This document shows, one piece after another, positions 1 through 7,244 of a stretch of DNA of 11,313 nt; positions within the stretch are counted from its first letter, which is position 1, and each line of letters starts with the position of its first letter. The DNA comes from Oscillospiraceae bacterium (lineage in GTDB: Bacteria; Bacillota; Clostridia; Oscillospirales; Ruminococcaceae): assembly GCA_004556975.1 (NCBI GenBank), contig SFFD01000045.1:1-11313 (forward strand), in the 5' to 3' direction. Under the pieces are notes generated by a model. The model searched no databases. It saw nothing but the letters and a program-made list of their open reading frames with translations, and was not told the origin of the DNA. A program made the position numbers and the translations under genes.

Positions 1-126
1 ATGTGCCTTAATGACACATACCCCTTTTGTCAGCAACCCTTGTCCGGCAACTGCCATAGTATTTGTTTCTCAAAACCTGTTTTATGGACAGCTACCTCAG
101 GGAGGTTCTTTTATCATTATGCCGTA
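1..126. other. Intergenic stretch downstream of proS
   Basis: This is the 3' flank of proS on the minus strand. I see no convincing gene. It holds a short inverted repeat ATGTG...CACAT at positions 1-19 and, in the proS direction, a 5-bp hairpin ACCTC-cct-GAGGT near 100-112 without a T-run, so it is not a convincing terminator. Any further gene to the left lies outside the window. Confidence 0.5.
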
Positions 127-1563
127 TTAGTATGCTTTGCCCCAATAAACCATTTTGTCGGCGTGCTTGCCGCAGACAGGGCAGGTGTCGCCGATGTGCT
201 CCTGCTCAAAGGGAATGCAGCGGGAGGAAACTCCGGCGACCTCTTTAAGCTTGTCTTCGCACTCTCTGCTTCCGCACCACATGGACTTAATAAATCCGCT
301 TTTGGTGTTGGCAAGTTCGATGAATTCATCAAGGTCGTGGGCGGTATAGGTACGGCGCTCGCGGTTTTCAAGGGCGTTTTGATAAAGTCCGTCGCGCACC
401 GCCTGAAGAAGCTCCGGAATCTTGGTTTCAAGCTCGTCAAGGGAAACGAAATATTTTTCTCTGTTATCACGGCGAACAAGTACGCACTGATTTTGAGCAA
501 TATCACGGGGGCCGATTTCAAGGCGGAGCGGAACGCCCTTCATTTCATATTCCGCAAACTTCCAGCCGGCGGAATTTTCGCTGTCGTCAAGCTTTACACG
601 GCAGAACTTCGCAAGACGGTCTTTAATTGCGTTCGCAGCTTCAAGAACGCCCTCTTTATGCTGGGCGGCGGGGACGATTACGACCTGAATGGGTGCGACA
701 TCCGGCGGAAGAACAAGACCGTTGTTGTCGCCGTGGGTCATTATTATGGCGCCGATAAGGCGGGTGGTAACTCCCCAGGAGGTTTCAAACGGCGTATGCA
801 GCTGGTTATCACGGCCGGTAAACTGAACGCCGAATGCTTTTGCAAATCCGTCGCCGAAATAGTGCGAGGTTCCGGACTGAAGTGCTTTGCCGTCGTGCAT
901 CATTGCTTCGATAGTGTAGGTCGCTTCCGCTCCGGCAAATTTTTCTTTTTCGGTCTTTTGACCTTTTACCATGGGAATGGCAAAATTCTTTTCACAGACG
1001 TCGGCATAAATATTGAGCATACGCTCGGTTTCTTCAATGGCCTCTTCTGCGGTTTCGTGCATGGTGTGACCTTCCTGCCAAAGGAATTCCATAGTGCGCA
1101 GGAAGGGACGCGTGGTTTTTTCCCAACGGCAGACATTGCACCACTGGTTATAAAGTTTAGGCAGGTCGCGGTAGGACTTGATTATTTTTGCATAATGGTC
1201 GCAGAAAAGCGTTTCGGAAGTGGGGCGCACGCACATTCTTTCCTGAAGCTGCTCGCCGCCGCCGATAGTTACCCAGGCAACCTCCGGCGCAAAGCCTTCA
1301 ATATGGTCTTTTTCCTTTTGAAGAAGGCTTTCCGGAATGAACATGGGCATATATACATTCTCGTGGCCGGTTTCTTTAAAACGGGCGTCAAAGATTTTCT
1401 GGATATTTTCCCAAATGGCATAGCCGTAAGGGCGAAGCACCATGCAGCCGCGAACGCTGGAATAATCAACAAGTTCGGCTTTTTTTACCACGTCGGTGTA
1501 CCATTGGGCAAAGTCATCTTCCATTGAGGTGATGGCTTCGACCATCTTTTTTTGATCTGCCAT
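127..1563 (-). CDS. proS: Prolyl-tRNA synthetase, short archaeal/eukaryotic-type (ProRS type 3)
   Basis: Class II aminoacyl-tRNA synthetase that charges tRNA-Pro with proline in the cytoplasm. The 478-residue protein has the compact layout of the archaeal/eukaryotic-type enzyme and lacks the large editing insertion of the E. coli-type enzyme. Visible parts: catalytic core at about 30-285, with RPTSET at 113-118, the motif 2 region FLRTMEFLWQEGH at 154-166, and the motif 3 region GVTTRLIGAI at 264-273; an anticodon-binding domain at about 290-395 (VVIVPAAQHKEG, EIGPRD); and a C-terminal zinc-type domain with Cys430, Cys435, Cys461 and Cys464 (CPVC), ending in the aromatic/basic tail typical of this type. 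The start is supported by TAAGGAGTG at 1574-1582, about 10 nt upstream. It lies 131 bp downstream of acpP with a terminator hairpin between, so it probably has its own promoter or relies on readthrough. I found no T-box motif upstream. Confidence 0.97.
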   Translation of the reverse strand: MADQKKMVEAITSMEDDFAQWYTDVVKKAELVDYSSVRGCMVLRPYGYAIWENIQKIFDARFKETGHENVYMPMFIPESLLQKEKDHIEGFAPEVAWVTIGGGEQLQERMCVRPTSETLFCDHYAKIIKSYRDLPKLYNQWCNVCRWEKTTRPFLRTMEFLWQEGHTMHETAEEAIEETERMLNIYADVCEKNFAIPMVKGQKTEKEKFAGAEATYTIEAMMHDGKALQSGTSHYFGDGFAKAFGVQFTGRDNQLHTPFETSWGVTTRLIGAIIMTHGDNNGLVLPPDVAPIQVVIVPAAQHKEGVLEAANAIKDRLAKFCRVKLDDSENSAGWKFAEYEMKGVPLRLEIGPRDIAQNQCVLVRRDNREKYFVSLDELETKIPELLQAVRDGLYQNALENRERRTYTAHDLDEFIELANTKSGFIKSMWCGSRECEDKLKEVAGVSSRCIPFEQEHIGDTCPVCGKHADKMVYWGKAY

Positions 1564-1593
1564 TTTTATTTTTCACTCCTTATGTTCTTTGCA

Positions 1594-1626
1594 AACTAAA
1601 ATAACGGAACCGACAAAGTTCCGTTA
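1594..1626 (-). terminator. Rho-independent terminator after acpP
   Basis: A perfect 9-bp stem (TAACGGAAC at 1602-1610 with GTTCCGTTA at 1618-1626) with a 7-nt loop is followed on the minus strand by TTTTAGTTT. It lies between acpP and proS. The T-run is interrupted, so it may be leaky and act as an attenuator for proS. Confidence 0.7.
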
Positions 1627-1694
1627 CTCAGTATGTCGAAAAAGTCTTTTTTACAATTGCAAAGCCTGCGCTGTGCACTTTTTGACGGTTAAAA

Positions 1695-1922
1695 TCAAAG
1701 AGAATTTTCGATATAGGAAACAATGTCGCCTACGGTTTTGATTTTCTCGACATCTTCATCAGGAATCTCTCTGTCAAATTCTTCTTCAAGAGACATGATG
1801 AAATCAACGATATCAAGAGAATCCGCGCCGAAATCGTCAACTATGTTGGAATCAAGCGTGACTTCCTCTTCGGGGATATCAAGCTGTTCGCAAAGGATCT
1901 CTCTTACCTTCTCAAATACCAT
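1695..1922 (-). CDS. acpP: Acyl carrier protein
   Basis: A 75-residue acidic protein that carries growing acyl chains on a 4'-phosphopantetheine arm in type II fatty acid synthesis. The attachment motif DSLD is present, with the modified serine at residue 35 (FGADSLDIVDF). The length, the high Glu/Asp content and the predicted helix II region around EEEFDREIPDED match housekeeping AcpP. The start is set by AGGAGG at 1931-1936, 8 nt upstream. A candidate promoter lies at 1981-2009. The gene is divergent from a FabD-like acyltransferase, which could load malonyl or acyl groups on it; that link is inferred from position. No FabF or other fab gene is in the window, so a dedicated secondary ACP is possible, but nothing in the sequence suggests it. 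Confidence 0.95.
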   Translation of the reverse strand: MVFEKVREILCEQLDIPEEEVTLDSNIVDDFGADSLDIVDFIMSLEEEFDREIPDEDVEKIKTVGDIVSYIENSL

Positions 1923-1947
1923 TTGAAAAACCTCCTAATAATCAAAA

Positions 1948-1963
1948 AGGGAAGTGTGTCCCT
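1948..1963 (-). promoter_or_regulatory. Small terminator-like hairpin in the acpP leader
   Basis: In the minus direction AGGGA-cacact-TCCCT forms a 5-bp stem and is followed by TTTTTG. It sits between the predicted acpP start site and its ribosome binding site. It could be an attenuator or a 5' stabilising hairpin. The stem is short, so this is weak. Confidence 0.25.
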
Positions 1964-1980
1964 AAATTTTGTCTTAAATA

Positions 1981-2009
1981 AGCATAACCAAAACCCTTGT
2001 TCTTGTCAA
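1981..2009 (-). promoter_or_regulatory. Candidate acpP promoter
   Basis: On the minus strand a perfect -35 box TTGACA (2009-2004) is followed after 17 bp by TATGCT (1986-1981), which matches 4 of 6 in the -10 consensus. Transcription would start near 1974, leaving a leader of about 50 nt. Confidence 0.5.
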
Positions 2010-2069
2010 TATTTTTTTTGATATATTTTGCGTTTTGCTGCAATAATTCTTTTCTTTTCTTTTAATTTG

Positions 2070-2078
2070 TGCTATATT
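2070..2078 (+). promoter_or_regulatory. Candidate extended -10 promoter of the FabD-like gene
   Basis: TGC directly before TATATT (2073-2078) gives an extended -10 element, 36 nt before the coding start. The -35 position (about 2050-2055) is a T-rich tract without a good match. Confidence 0.4.
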
Positions 2079-2113
2079 ATATTTCGTATCATAAAGTAAC
2101 GGAGGTTTGAACC

Positions 2114-3067
2114 GTGAAAAAACTTGCTTTTGTATTCCCCGGCTATGGCTGTGCCCACGCCGGAATGGGAAAAGATGTCTGCAACTATTCCGAAGAATGT
2201 GCGGAAATTTATAAAAAAGGGTCAGAGGCGCTTGGAATTGATGCCGCAGAGCTTTCTATAAAGGGAAAAGCGGCAGAGGTTACCGATTCAGAAGTCAGCT
2301 TTCAGCTTCAGATGCTGCATGAGCTTTGCCTTGTAAAAGCGGCGGAGGATATTCTTCCCGCACCGGAAGCGTTTATCGGATACAGCGCCGGTGAAATTAC
2401 GGCCATGACTGCGGGCGAGGTTTTTTCTACCGAAGACGGCATGACCGCAGCCAATGCATATAAAGAAATGCGCAAAGCTTCTGTTGAAGCGGGTAAGCTT
2501 GACACCTACCGACTGCGCAACGTAAAGCACGAGTTCGTAAGCCTTGCTTCCGATAAGGTTATGTCCGGATTTGTGCAGATGACCGCGGTTGAAGCGCCGG
2601 AGCAGACCGTGCTTATCGGTGACGAGGACGGGCTTAAAGCCGTTCTTACAGAACTTGCAAAGCACAAAGTGCAGCCGGTAAAGCTTCGTGACTCTCTTCC
2701 GCTTCATTCAATGATGGTTTTTCCGTATGTGGCAAAGCTGCAGGACGCGCTGCGCCCGCTGACCCACAACAAGCTTTCCGTCAACCTTTATTCAACTTTA
2801 TATGGTAAGCTTGTGGATAATATGATACTTCCTTCGGATTATTTCGCAAAACAGCAGGTGAACGCCATCCGCTTTTACGAAGCGGCCAGCGCCGCCGTTA
2901 AAGACGGGTTTGATACTTTTGTTGTTCTCGGAAAAGACCGTGATATTGCCGCCGCGCTGAAGAAAATTGCGGGCGAGGACAATGTTTTCATCGCGGACAG
3001 CGTCGCCGACCTCAAGAAAATCTCCGAAAAGGTGAACCTTGAGCAAAAGGAAACCGAAAAAGAATAA
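2114..3067 (+). CDS. FabD-like (malonyl/acyl-CoA:ACP) acyltransferase, divergent
   Basis: A 317-residue protein with the acyltransferase fold of FabD. Family signs: N-terminal FPGYG at 8-12, where FabD has FPGQG; the nucleophile elbow GYSAGE at 89-94 with the likely catalytic Ser91 (FabD has GHSLGE); Met119-Arg120 at the expected place of the carboxylate-binding arginine; and PLHSMM with the likely catalytic His198. The Ser-His-Arg set is therefore present, while the surrounding consensus is altered: GHS has become GYS, and the first-loop Gln is replaced. The start is GTG at 2114, supported by GGAGG at 2101-2105; no better ATG lies upstream. It is divergent from acpP, so the partner is probably that ACP. 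I cannot tell whether it loads malonyl or another acyl group, or serves a non-fatty-acid pathway. The C-terminus is Lys/Glu-rich and poorly conserved in appearance. Confidence 0.8.
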   Translation: MKKLAFVFPGYGCAHAGMGKDVCNYSEECAEIYKKGSEALGIDAAELSIKGKAAEVTDSEVSFQLQMLHELCLVKAAEDILPAPEAFIGYSAGEITAMTAGEVFSTEDGMTAANAYKEMRKASVEAGKLDTYRLRNVKHEFVSLASDKVMSGFVQMTAVEAPEQTVLIGDEDGLKAVLTELAKHKVQPVKLRDSLPLHSMMVFPYVAKLQDALRPLTHNKLSVNLYSTLYGKLVDNMILPSDYFAKQQVNAIRFYEAASAAVKDGFDTFVVLGKDRDIAAALKKIAGEDNVFIADSVADLKKISEKVNLEQKETEKE

Positions 3068-3095
3068 CAGCGGAACAAAATCCTCCGCACAGAAT

Positions 3096-3139
3096 AAAAA
3101 GCCCTCCCGATGTGTATTTCGCATCAAGGGGGCTTTTTT
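3096..3139. terminator. Bidirectional Rho-independent terminator
   Basis: AAAAAGCCCTCCCGATG pairs with CATC-AAGGGGGCTTTTTT across a 9-nt loop, with a 2x2 internal mismatch. It has T-runs in both directions (TTTTTT to the right, TTTTTATT to the left), so it can serve the FabD-like gene and the convergent amidohydrolase. A second small hairpin, GTCCG-tttttg-CGGAC, follows at 3143-3158. Confidence 0.85.
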
Positions 3140-3215
3140 GTTGTCCGTTTTTGCGGACTTCTTCCGTATCTGGCTTGCAAGCGAAAAATTCTTCACAAGC
3201 AAGCGTTCGACGGTA

Positions 3216-4778
3216 TCACACTTTATTCCTGCTCCTCATACCGCGCAAAATGTGCGAAACCGCTCCGCCGGAAACCTTTTCGTATGGCTTTCCGCCGAGG
3301 AAAAGCTGCTTTACTTCGATGGTGTTAAGCTCCTCCTTCGGGATGGCGTAGGGGTCTTTAGAGAGCAGCACCATGTCCGCGATTTTGCCCTGCTCAAGGG
3401 TTCCCCGCTCATTCTCGTCAAAGCTTGCGTAATAGCCGTTATAGGTACACATACGCAGCGCCTCATAGACGGAGAGGGACTGCTCCGGCACGCTGTGGTT
3501 GCAGGCCTTGTAAATCCAGCGGATGGGGTCGGGGTCGGTGCAGGGCGCGTCGGAGCCTGCGGAAACGGTTATGCCCCTGTCCCAGAAGTCGCGGATGGGG
3601 TTCAGCCGGGTGCTGCGTTCGCCGAGGATTTTTTCAAGATATTCGTCCGGTTCCTGCGGCCAGTTTATAAACGCCGTCTGCACCGGCAGCAGAATATGAT
3701 ACTTTTCGCATATATCAAGCCCCTCTTTCGTGGGCAGACAGGCGTGAATTATGGCGTGACGGTGGTTTTCCCGGGGGAAATCGTCCAAGGCGGCCTTGAG
3801 CGCCGCCGTCGCCTGACGGAATGCGTCGTCGCCTATGGCGTGCATTTCGATTTGCAGTCCGGCGCGGTTGGCGCGCTTGCAGAACTCCGTCACCTCCTCG
3901 TCCGTGTAGTAGAGAACGCCCCTGTAATCGCCCTCGTTTTCGTACGGCTCGAGCAGAGCCGCGTCCATGGAGCCGAAGCAGCCGTCCAGTGCGGTGGCAA
4001 AGCAGCCCCCTATGCGGGGCAGGCGGCGCTTTTGTACCCTTGAAACATCCATGGTCTGGAAGAAAACCCGAAGCTGCATGCCGTTTTTGAAGCCGCGCCC
4101 CACCCAGCGCTCCATATCCACGTCCATATCCTTGGGGAAGCCCACTCCGCTCACGGTGTGAATCATTCCTATGCCCTTGGACGCCATGTAGTCCGCCGCA
4201 CGCTGCATATTTTTAATCAGCTTTACCGGCGAAATCGAGTTCGTAACATAGTCGGAAACGGCAAAGAACGCCTCCTGATTCATTTCTCCGGTGTCCGGAT
4301 GGTAACCCCGCAGATGAGAAATCTTATTCTCCAGCTTTTTAAGCAGAGCGGAGTTTATAACGCAGGCGTGACCGTCATATTTCACAATGAACACCGGCTT
4401 GTCCGGGCAAACGGAGTCAAGCTCGTTTTTTGTGACCAAATGACCGTCGGAAACGGAGTATGGGGAAGCGCCGAAGCCCACAATGAAGCTTTCCTTGTGC
4501 TCCGCAAGGTATTTTCGCAGCATATCGAGGATTTCGGCGTTGCTGCCCGCCTCCATGACGTTCAGCCCGGAGTGGAACGTTGCAAAGGAGGCAAAATGTA
4601 TATGCGTATCCGCAAAGGAGGGAACAAGTGCGCCCTCCACGGTGATTTTTTCCGCCTGTTCATATTTTTCCGGCAGCTCATCGCCGACGAATACGATTTT
4701 GCCGCAGTCCTCCGCAAGATATTTTGCCACGGTATTTTTGCAATCGCAGGTGATTATCTTTCCGCAATAGACCTTCAT
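3216..4778 (-). CDS. Amidohydrolase family protein, YtcJ-like
   Basis: A 520-residue metal-dependent hydrolase of the amidohydrolase superfamily (Amidohydro_3/YtcJ group). Visible motifs are the strand-1 metal pair HIH (His59, His61) in FADTHIHF, His313 in MHAIGDDA, His345 in IIHACLP, and the strand-8 metal aspartate Asp410 in SAGSDAP. A small beta-sandwich is formed by the N- and C-terminal ends (GKIADMVLLSKDP near the C-terminus). The segment that usually reads like VKxxxDGxxGS appears here as CFATALDGCFGS at 259-270, so the common lysine seems absent. The substrate cannot be read from sequence; related proteins act on N-substituted formamides or other amides. There is no signal peptide, so it is probably cytoplasmic. 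The start is supported by AAGGAGCG about 8 nt upstream. It lies downstream of the lipid kinase gene with a terminator between, so co-transcription would need readthrough. Confidence 0.88.
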   Translation of the reverse strand: MKVYCGKIITCDCKNTVAKYLAEDCGKIVFVGDELPEKYEQAEKITVEGALVPSFADTHIHFASFATFHSGLNVMEAGSNAEILDMLRKYLAEHKESFIVGFGASPYSVSDGHLVTKNELDSVCPDKPVFIVKYDGHACVINSALLKKLENKISHLRGYHPDTGEMNQEAFFAVSDYVTNSISPVKLIKNMQRAADYMASKGIGMIHTVSGVGFPKDMDVDMERWVGRGFKNGMQLRVFFQTMDVSRVQKRRLPRIGGCFATALDGCFGSMDAALLEPYENEGDYRGVLYYTDEEVTEFCKRANRAGLQIEMHAIGDDAFRQATAALKAALDDFPRENHRHAIIHACLPTKEGLDICEKYHILLPVQTAFINWPQEPDEYLEKILGERSTRLNPIRDFWDRGITVSAGSDAPCTDPDPIRWIYKACNHSVPEQSLSVYEALRMCTYNGYYASFDENERGTLEQGKIADMVLLSKDPYAIPKEELNTIEVKQLFLGGKPYEKVSGGAVSHILRGMRSRNKV

Positions 4779-4802
4779 AAAACGAACGCTCCTTTTTTGT
4801 GT

Positions 4803-4849
4803 AAAATAAAAGCGGCAAGGCTTCGCACAAAAAAGCGCAAAGCCACCGC
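4803..4849 (-). terminator. Rho-independent terminator after the lipid kinase gene
   Basis: On the minus strand GCGG-TGGCTTTGCGC pairs with GTGCGAAGCC-TTGCCGC across a T-rich loop and is followed by TTTTATTTT. It lies directly after the kinase stop codon and before the amidohydrolase ribosome binding site. Confidence 0.75.
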
Positions 4850-4862
4850 AGAAATTCAGATA

Positions 4863-5789
4863 TCATTCCGCTGCCGGAATATGAAACGGCAGGGAAGCGG
4901 GAATAATTTCAATATCCACGCTTTTGCTTTTAAAGATTTCTCCGTCCACGCAGACCGTAAGGTCAACCGGACTTTCCACATGGGCGGCGGTACAGCGCCG
5001 CATTTCGAGATAATTGTCAAATTTTGGGTTTCCTACATGCTTTCCGGCTTTGTATTTGCCTATAAGCTCGCTCGCCTTAATTACTCCGACCTCTTTTATT
5101 GAACAAAAGTCAATGAACCCATCGTCAATTTCCGCATCGGGAACGGGATAATATCCGCCGCCGTAAACTTTTCCGTTGCCGAAAACAGAAAGCATATATC
5201 TTCCGGAAATGCTTTCGCCGTCGTCAAAGGTTATGGTCATGGGAAAGCCCATATGGCCGAAAACCCCGCCGCCGATTGTAGTTGCGGTTGAAAGGTTATA
5301 TGCCATTGGGCCGGAAATTCCGGGAAGATTTTTATAACGGTTCATTCTGTCGCAAATTACGGAATCAATTCCGATATTGCAAAGATTTGAACAGATATGA
5401 CCGTTAACCTTCATGGCGTCGCAGATTCTTATTTTTCCGTCAACCAGTTTTTTAAAGTCAAGATAATCTTCTTTTTTTCCGCCTATGCTTTTAATAAAAT
5501 CATTGCCGCTTCCGCAGGGATAAACAGCAAAGCTTGCTCCCGGGCGGCCGAAAGCGCCGTTAACCACTTCATAGAAAGTACCGTCGCCGCCGCAGGCAAC
5601 AAAGCAGACCTCTTTTCCCTCCGGAATGGGGTACTCTTTGCCGAAGCGAATGGCGTCGCCCGGGCATTTGGAAAGATAGATATTTACATTTTCTTCGCGG
5701 TTCGCAAAAAAATCGCGAATATCGCGCGCAATATCGTCTGCCATGCCGCCTTTTCCCGCAACGGGATTTATAACAAAGACATAATCCAT
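4863..5789 (-). CDS. Diacylglycerol kinase-family lipid kinase (DgkB/YegS type)
   Basis: A 308-residue soluble lipid kinase that phosphorylates diacylglycerol or a related lipid at the membrane surface and returns it to phosphatidic acid. Visible motifs are the N-terminal VINPVAGKGG (5-14), the nucleotide-binding GGDGT (67-71) in VACGGDGTFYEVVNG, and GSGNDF (93-98), followed by a beta-sandwich C-terminal half with VCVDGE near the end. Length and motif spacing fit DgkB/YegS/BmrU-type enzymes. The frame stays open 30 codons further upstream, but I choose ATG at 5789 because GGAGGAA (5797-5803) lies 7 nt before it and the upstream extension crosses the likely promoter. It is divergent from glyA. 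The exact lipid substrate is not readable. Confidence 0.9.
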   Translation of the reverse strand: MDYVFVINPVAGKGGMADDIARDIRDFFANREENVNIYLSKCPGDAIRFGKEYPIPEGKEVCFVACGGDGTFYEVVNGAFGRPGASFAVYPCGSGNDFIKSIGGKKEDYLDFKKLVDGKIRICDAMKVNGHICSNLCNIGIDSVICDRMNRYKNLPGISGPMAYNLSTATTIGGGVFGHMGFPMTITFDDGESISGRYMLSVFGNGKVYGGGYYPVPDAEIDDGFIDFCSIKEVGVIKASELIGKYKAGKHVGNPKFDNYLEMRRCTAAHVESPVDLTVCVDGEIFKSKSVDIEIIPASLPFHIPAAE

Positions 5790-5796
5790 TAAAAAA

Positions 5797-5803
5797 TTCC
5801 TCC
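5797..5803 (-). promoter_or_regulatory. Ribosome binding site fixing the lipid kinase start
   Basis: GGAGGAA lies 7 nt before ATG 5789 and rules against the longer reading that would begin at 5879. Confidence 0.8.
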
Positions 5804-5808
5804 GAAAA

Positions 5809-5830
5809 TGTATAACGCTATACAGTATAG
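5809..5830 (-). promoter_or_regulatory. Overlapping palindromes at the lipid kinase promoter (possible operator)
   Basis: Two inverted repeats overlap: TGTATA-acgc-TATACA (5809-5824) and CTATAC-a-GTATAG (5818-5830). They cover the predicted -10 box and start site, the usual position for a repressor operator. No regulator is identified. Confidence 0.3.
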
Positions 5831-5852
5831 CACAAAAATCAGATAATATAAA
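5824..5852 (-). promoter_or_regulatory. Candidate lipid kinase promoter
   Basis: On the minus strand the extended -10 TGC-TATACT occupies 5832-5824, with TTTATA (5852-5847, 4 of 6) 17 bp upstream. The start site would be near 5817. Confidence 0.5.
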
Positions 5853-5893
5853 GTAAAATAAAATTATTTTTGCGGGCATTATGTCAATAAAAC

Positions 5894-5922
5894 TTGATAT
5901 TTGGGGCGCTTTAATCTATAAT
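5894..5922 (+). promoter_or_regulatory. glyA promoter
   Basis: TTGATA (5894-5899), 17 bp, TATAAT (5917-5922) is a near-consensus sigma-70/A promoter. Transcription would start near 5929. This lies inside the upstream extension of the glyA reading frame and so excludes the 5881 start. Confidence 0.8.
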
Positions 5923-5947
5923 TCAATGAGAAACATTTCATTTGCGA

Positions 5948-5954
5948 AAGGAAA
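5948..5954 (+). promoter_or_regulatory. Ribosome binding site deciding the glyA start
   Basis: AAAGGAAAG around 5947-5955 aligns with the anti-Shine-Dalgarno so that ATG 5962 is about 7 nt away, whereas ATG 5956 would be only about 1 nt away. Confidence 0.6.
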
Positions 5955-5961
5955 GATGACC

Positions 5962-7215
5962 ATGTACAACGATATGCCGGACAGCATTGATTTTCTTAAA
6001 AATTATGACCCGGAGCTTGCCGCATCTATGGAGCGCGAGCTTTGCCGCCAAAGAAGCAATATAGAGCTTATAGCTTCAGAAAACTTTGTTTCTCCGGCGG
6101 TGCTCGCCGCTATGGGCAGCGTTCTTACAAATAAATATGCAGAGGGGTATCCGGGTCACAGGTATTACGGAGGCTGCTGCTATGTTGACGAAGTGGAAAA
6201 CATTGCGCGCGACCGTGCCTGCAAACTTTTCGGCGCGGAGCACGCCAATGTTCAGCCGCATTCCGGCGCACAGGCAAACCTTGCCGCATATTTCGCACTT
6301 GCGGAATACGGCGACACAATTATGGGAATGGATCTTTCGCAGGGCGGTCACCTTACCCACGGAAGCCCCGTAAACTATTCCGGCAAAACCTACCGCTTCG
6401 TGCCCTACGGAGTGAACATTGAAACGGGGAAAATCGAATACGAACGGGTGCGGGAAATCGCTCTTGAGTGCAGACCGAAAATCATCGTTGCGGGAGCCTC
6501 CGCCTATCCGAGAGCCATTGACTTCGAAAAATTCCGCGAAATCGCAGACGAGGTCGGCGCATATCTTATGGTTGATATGGCGCATATTGCGGGACTTGTC
6601 GCCGCAGGGCTGCACATGTCGCCTGTTCCCTATGCAGATGTGGTTACCAGCACCACCCACAAAACCCTCCGCGGCCCCAGGGGCGGCCTTATTCTCTGCA
6701 AGGAAAAATATGCGAAGCAAATCGACAAAGCGGTTTTCCCCGGAACTCAGGGCGGCCCTCTTGAGCATATAATCGCGGCGAAGGCAGTGTGCTTCGGCGA
6801 AGCACTTAAACCGGAATTTGCCGACTATCAGCGCCGCATTGTTGAAAATGCCAAGGCTCTTTGTGAGGCTCTCAAGGAAAATGGCTTCGATATTGTCTCC
6901 GGCGGAACGGACAACCACCTTATGATGCTCGATTTGCGGAAAACCGCCGTCACCGGCAAGGAGCTTGAGCACCGCCTTGACGATGTGAATATCACCGCGA
7001 ACAAGAATATGATTCCCGGCGACCCCCAATCTCCGTTTGTGACCAGCGGCGTCCGTTTGGGAACGCCCGCCGTCACCACAAGAGGCTTCGGCGCGGAGGA
7101 AATGAAGCAGATAGCAGAATTTATTGCAAAAACCGCCTTTGACTATGAAAACACCCGCGATGAAGTAAAAGAACAGGTCGCAAATCTTTGCGCGCGTTTT
7201 CCTCTTTATGAATAA
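5962..7215 (+). CDS. glyA: Serine hydroxymethyltransferase
   Basis: PLP-dependent enzyme that converts serine and tetrahydrofolate into glycine and 5,10-methylene-tetrahydrofolate, the main one-carbon source of the cell. From ATG 5962 the protein is 417 residues, the usual length. Visible motifs: IELIASENFVS near the N-terminus, the substrate region YAEGYPGHRYYGG, the cofactor region QPHSGAQAN, the PLP aspartate context MVDMAHIAGL, and the Schiff-base lysine in TSTTHKTLRGPRGG (Lys234 from this start). Its own promoter (5894-5922) and ribosome binding site are clear. rarA starts 29 bp downstream with no terminator between, so the two are probably co-transcribed. The frame is also open from 5881 and there is an ATG at 5956; both are less likely for the promoter and spacing reasons given in those entries. 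Confidence 0.96.
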   Translation: MYNDMPDSIDFLKNYDPELAASMERELCRQRSNIELIASENFVSPAVLAAMGSVLTNKYAEGYPGHRYYGGCCYVDEVENIARDRACKLFGAEHANVQPHSGAQANLAAYFALAEYGDTIMGMDLSQGGHLTHGSPVNYSGKTYRFVPYGVNIETGKIEYERVREIALECRPKIIVAGASAYPRAIDFEKFREIADEVGAYLMVDMAHIAGLVAAGLHMSPVPYADVVTSTTHKTLRGPRGGLILCKEKYAKQIDKAVFPGTQGGPLEHIIAAKAVCFGEALKPEFADYQRRIVENAKALCEALKENGFDIVSGGTDNHLMMLDLRKTAVTGKELEHRLDDVNITANKNMIPGDPQSPFVTSGVRLGTPAVTTRGFGAEEMKQIAEFIAKTAFDYENTRDEVKEQVANLCARFPLYE

Positions 7216-7244
7216 CGCGAAAAACAACGAAAAGAGATGACGTT

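Noticed and set aside
1..1527. A 508-codon open frame opposite proS
   Set aside because: It is antisense to a clear proS gene and its translation shows no recognisable domain.
1564..1694. T-box riboswitch upstream of proS
   Set aside because: The conserved T-box antiterminator sequence and a specifier stem are absent, and the region between acpP and proS is only 131 bp. The hairpin is explained as a terminator.
3039..5102. Plus-strand open frames opposite the amidohydrolase and lipid kinase genes
   Set aside because: They are shadows of real minus-strand genes with clear motifs.
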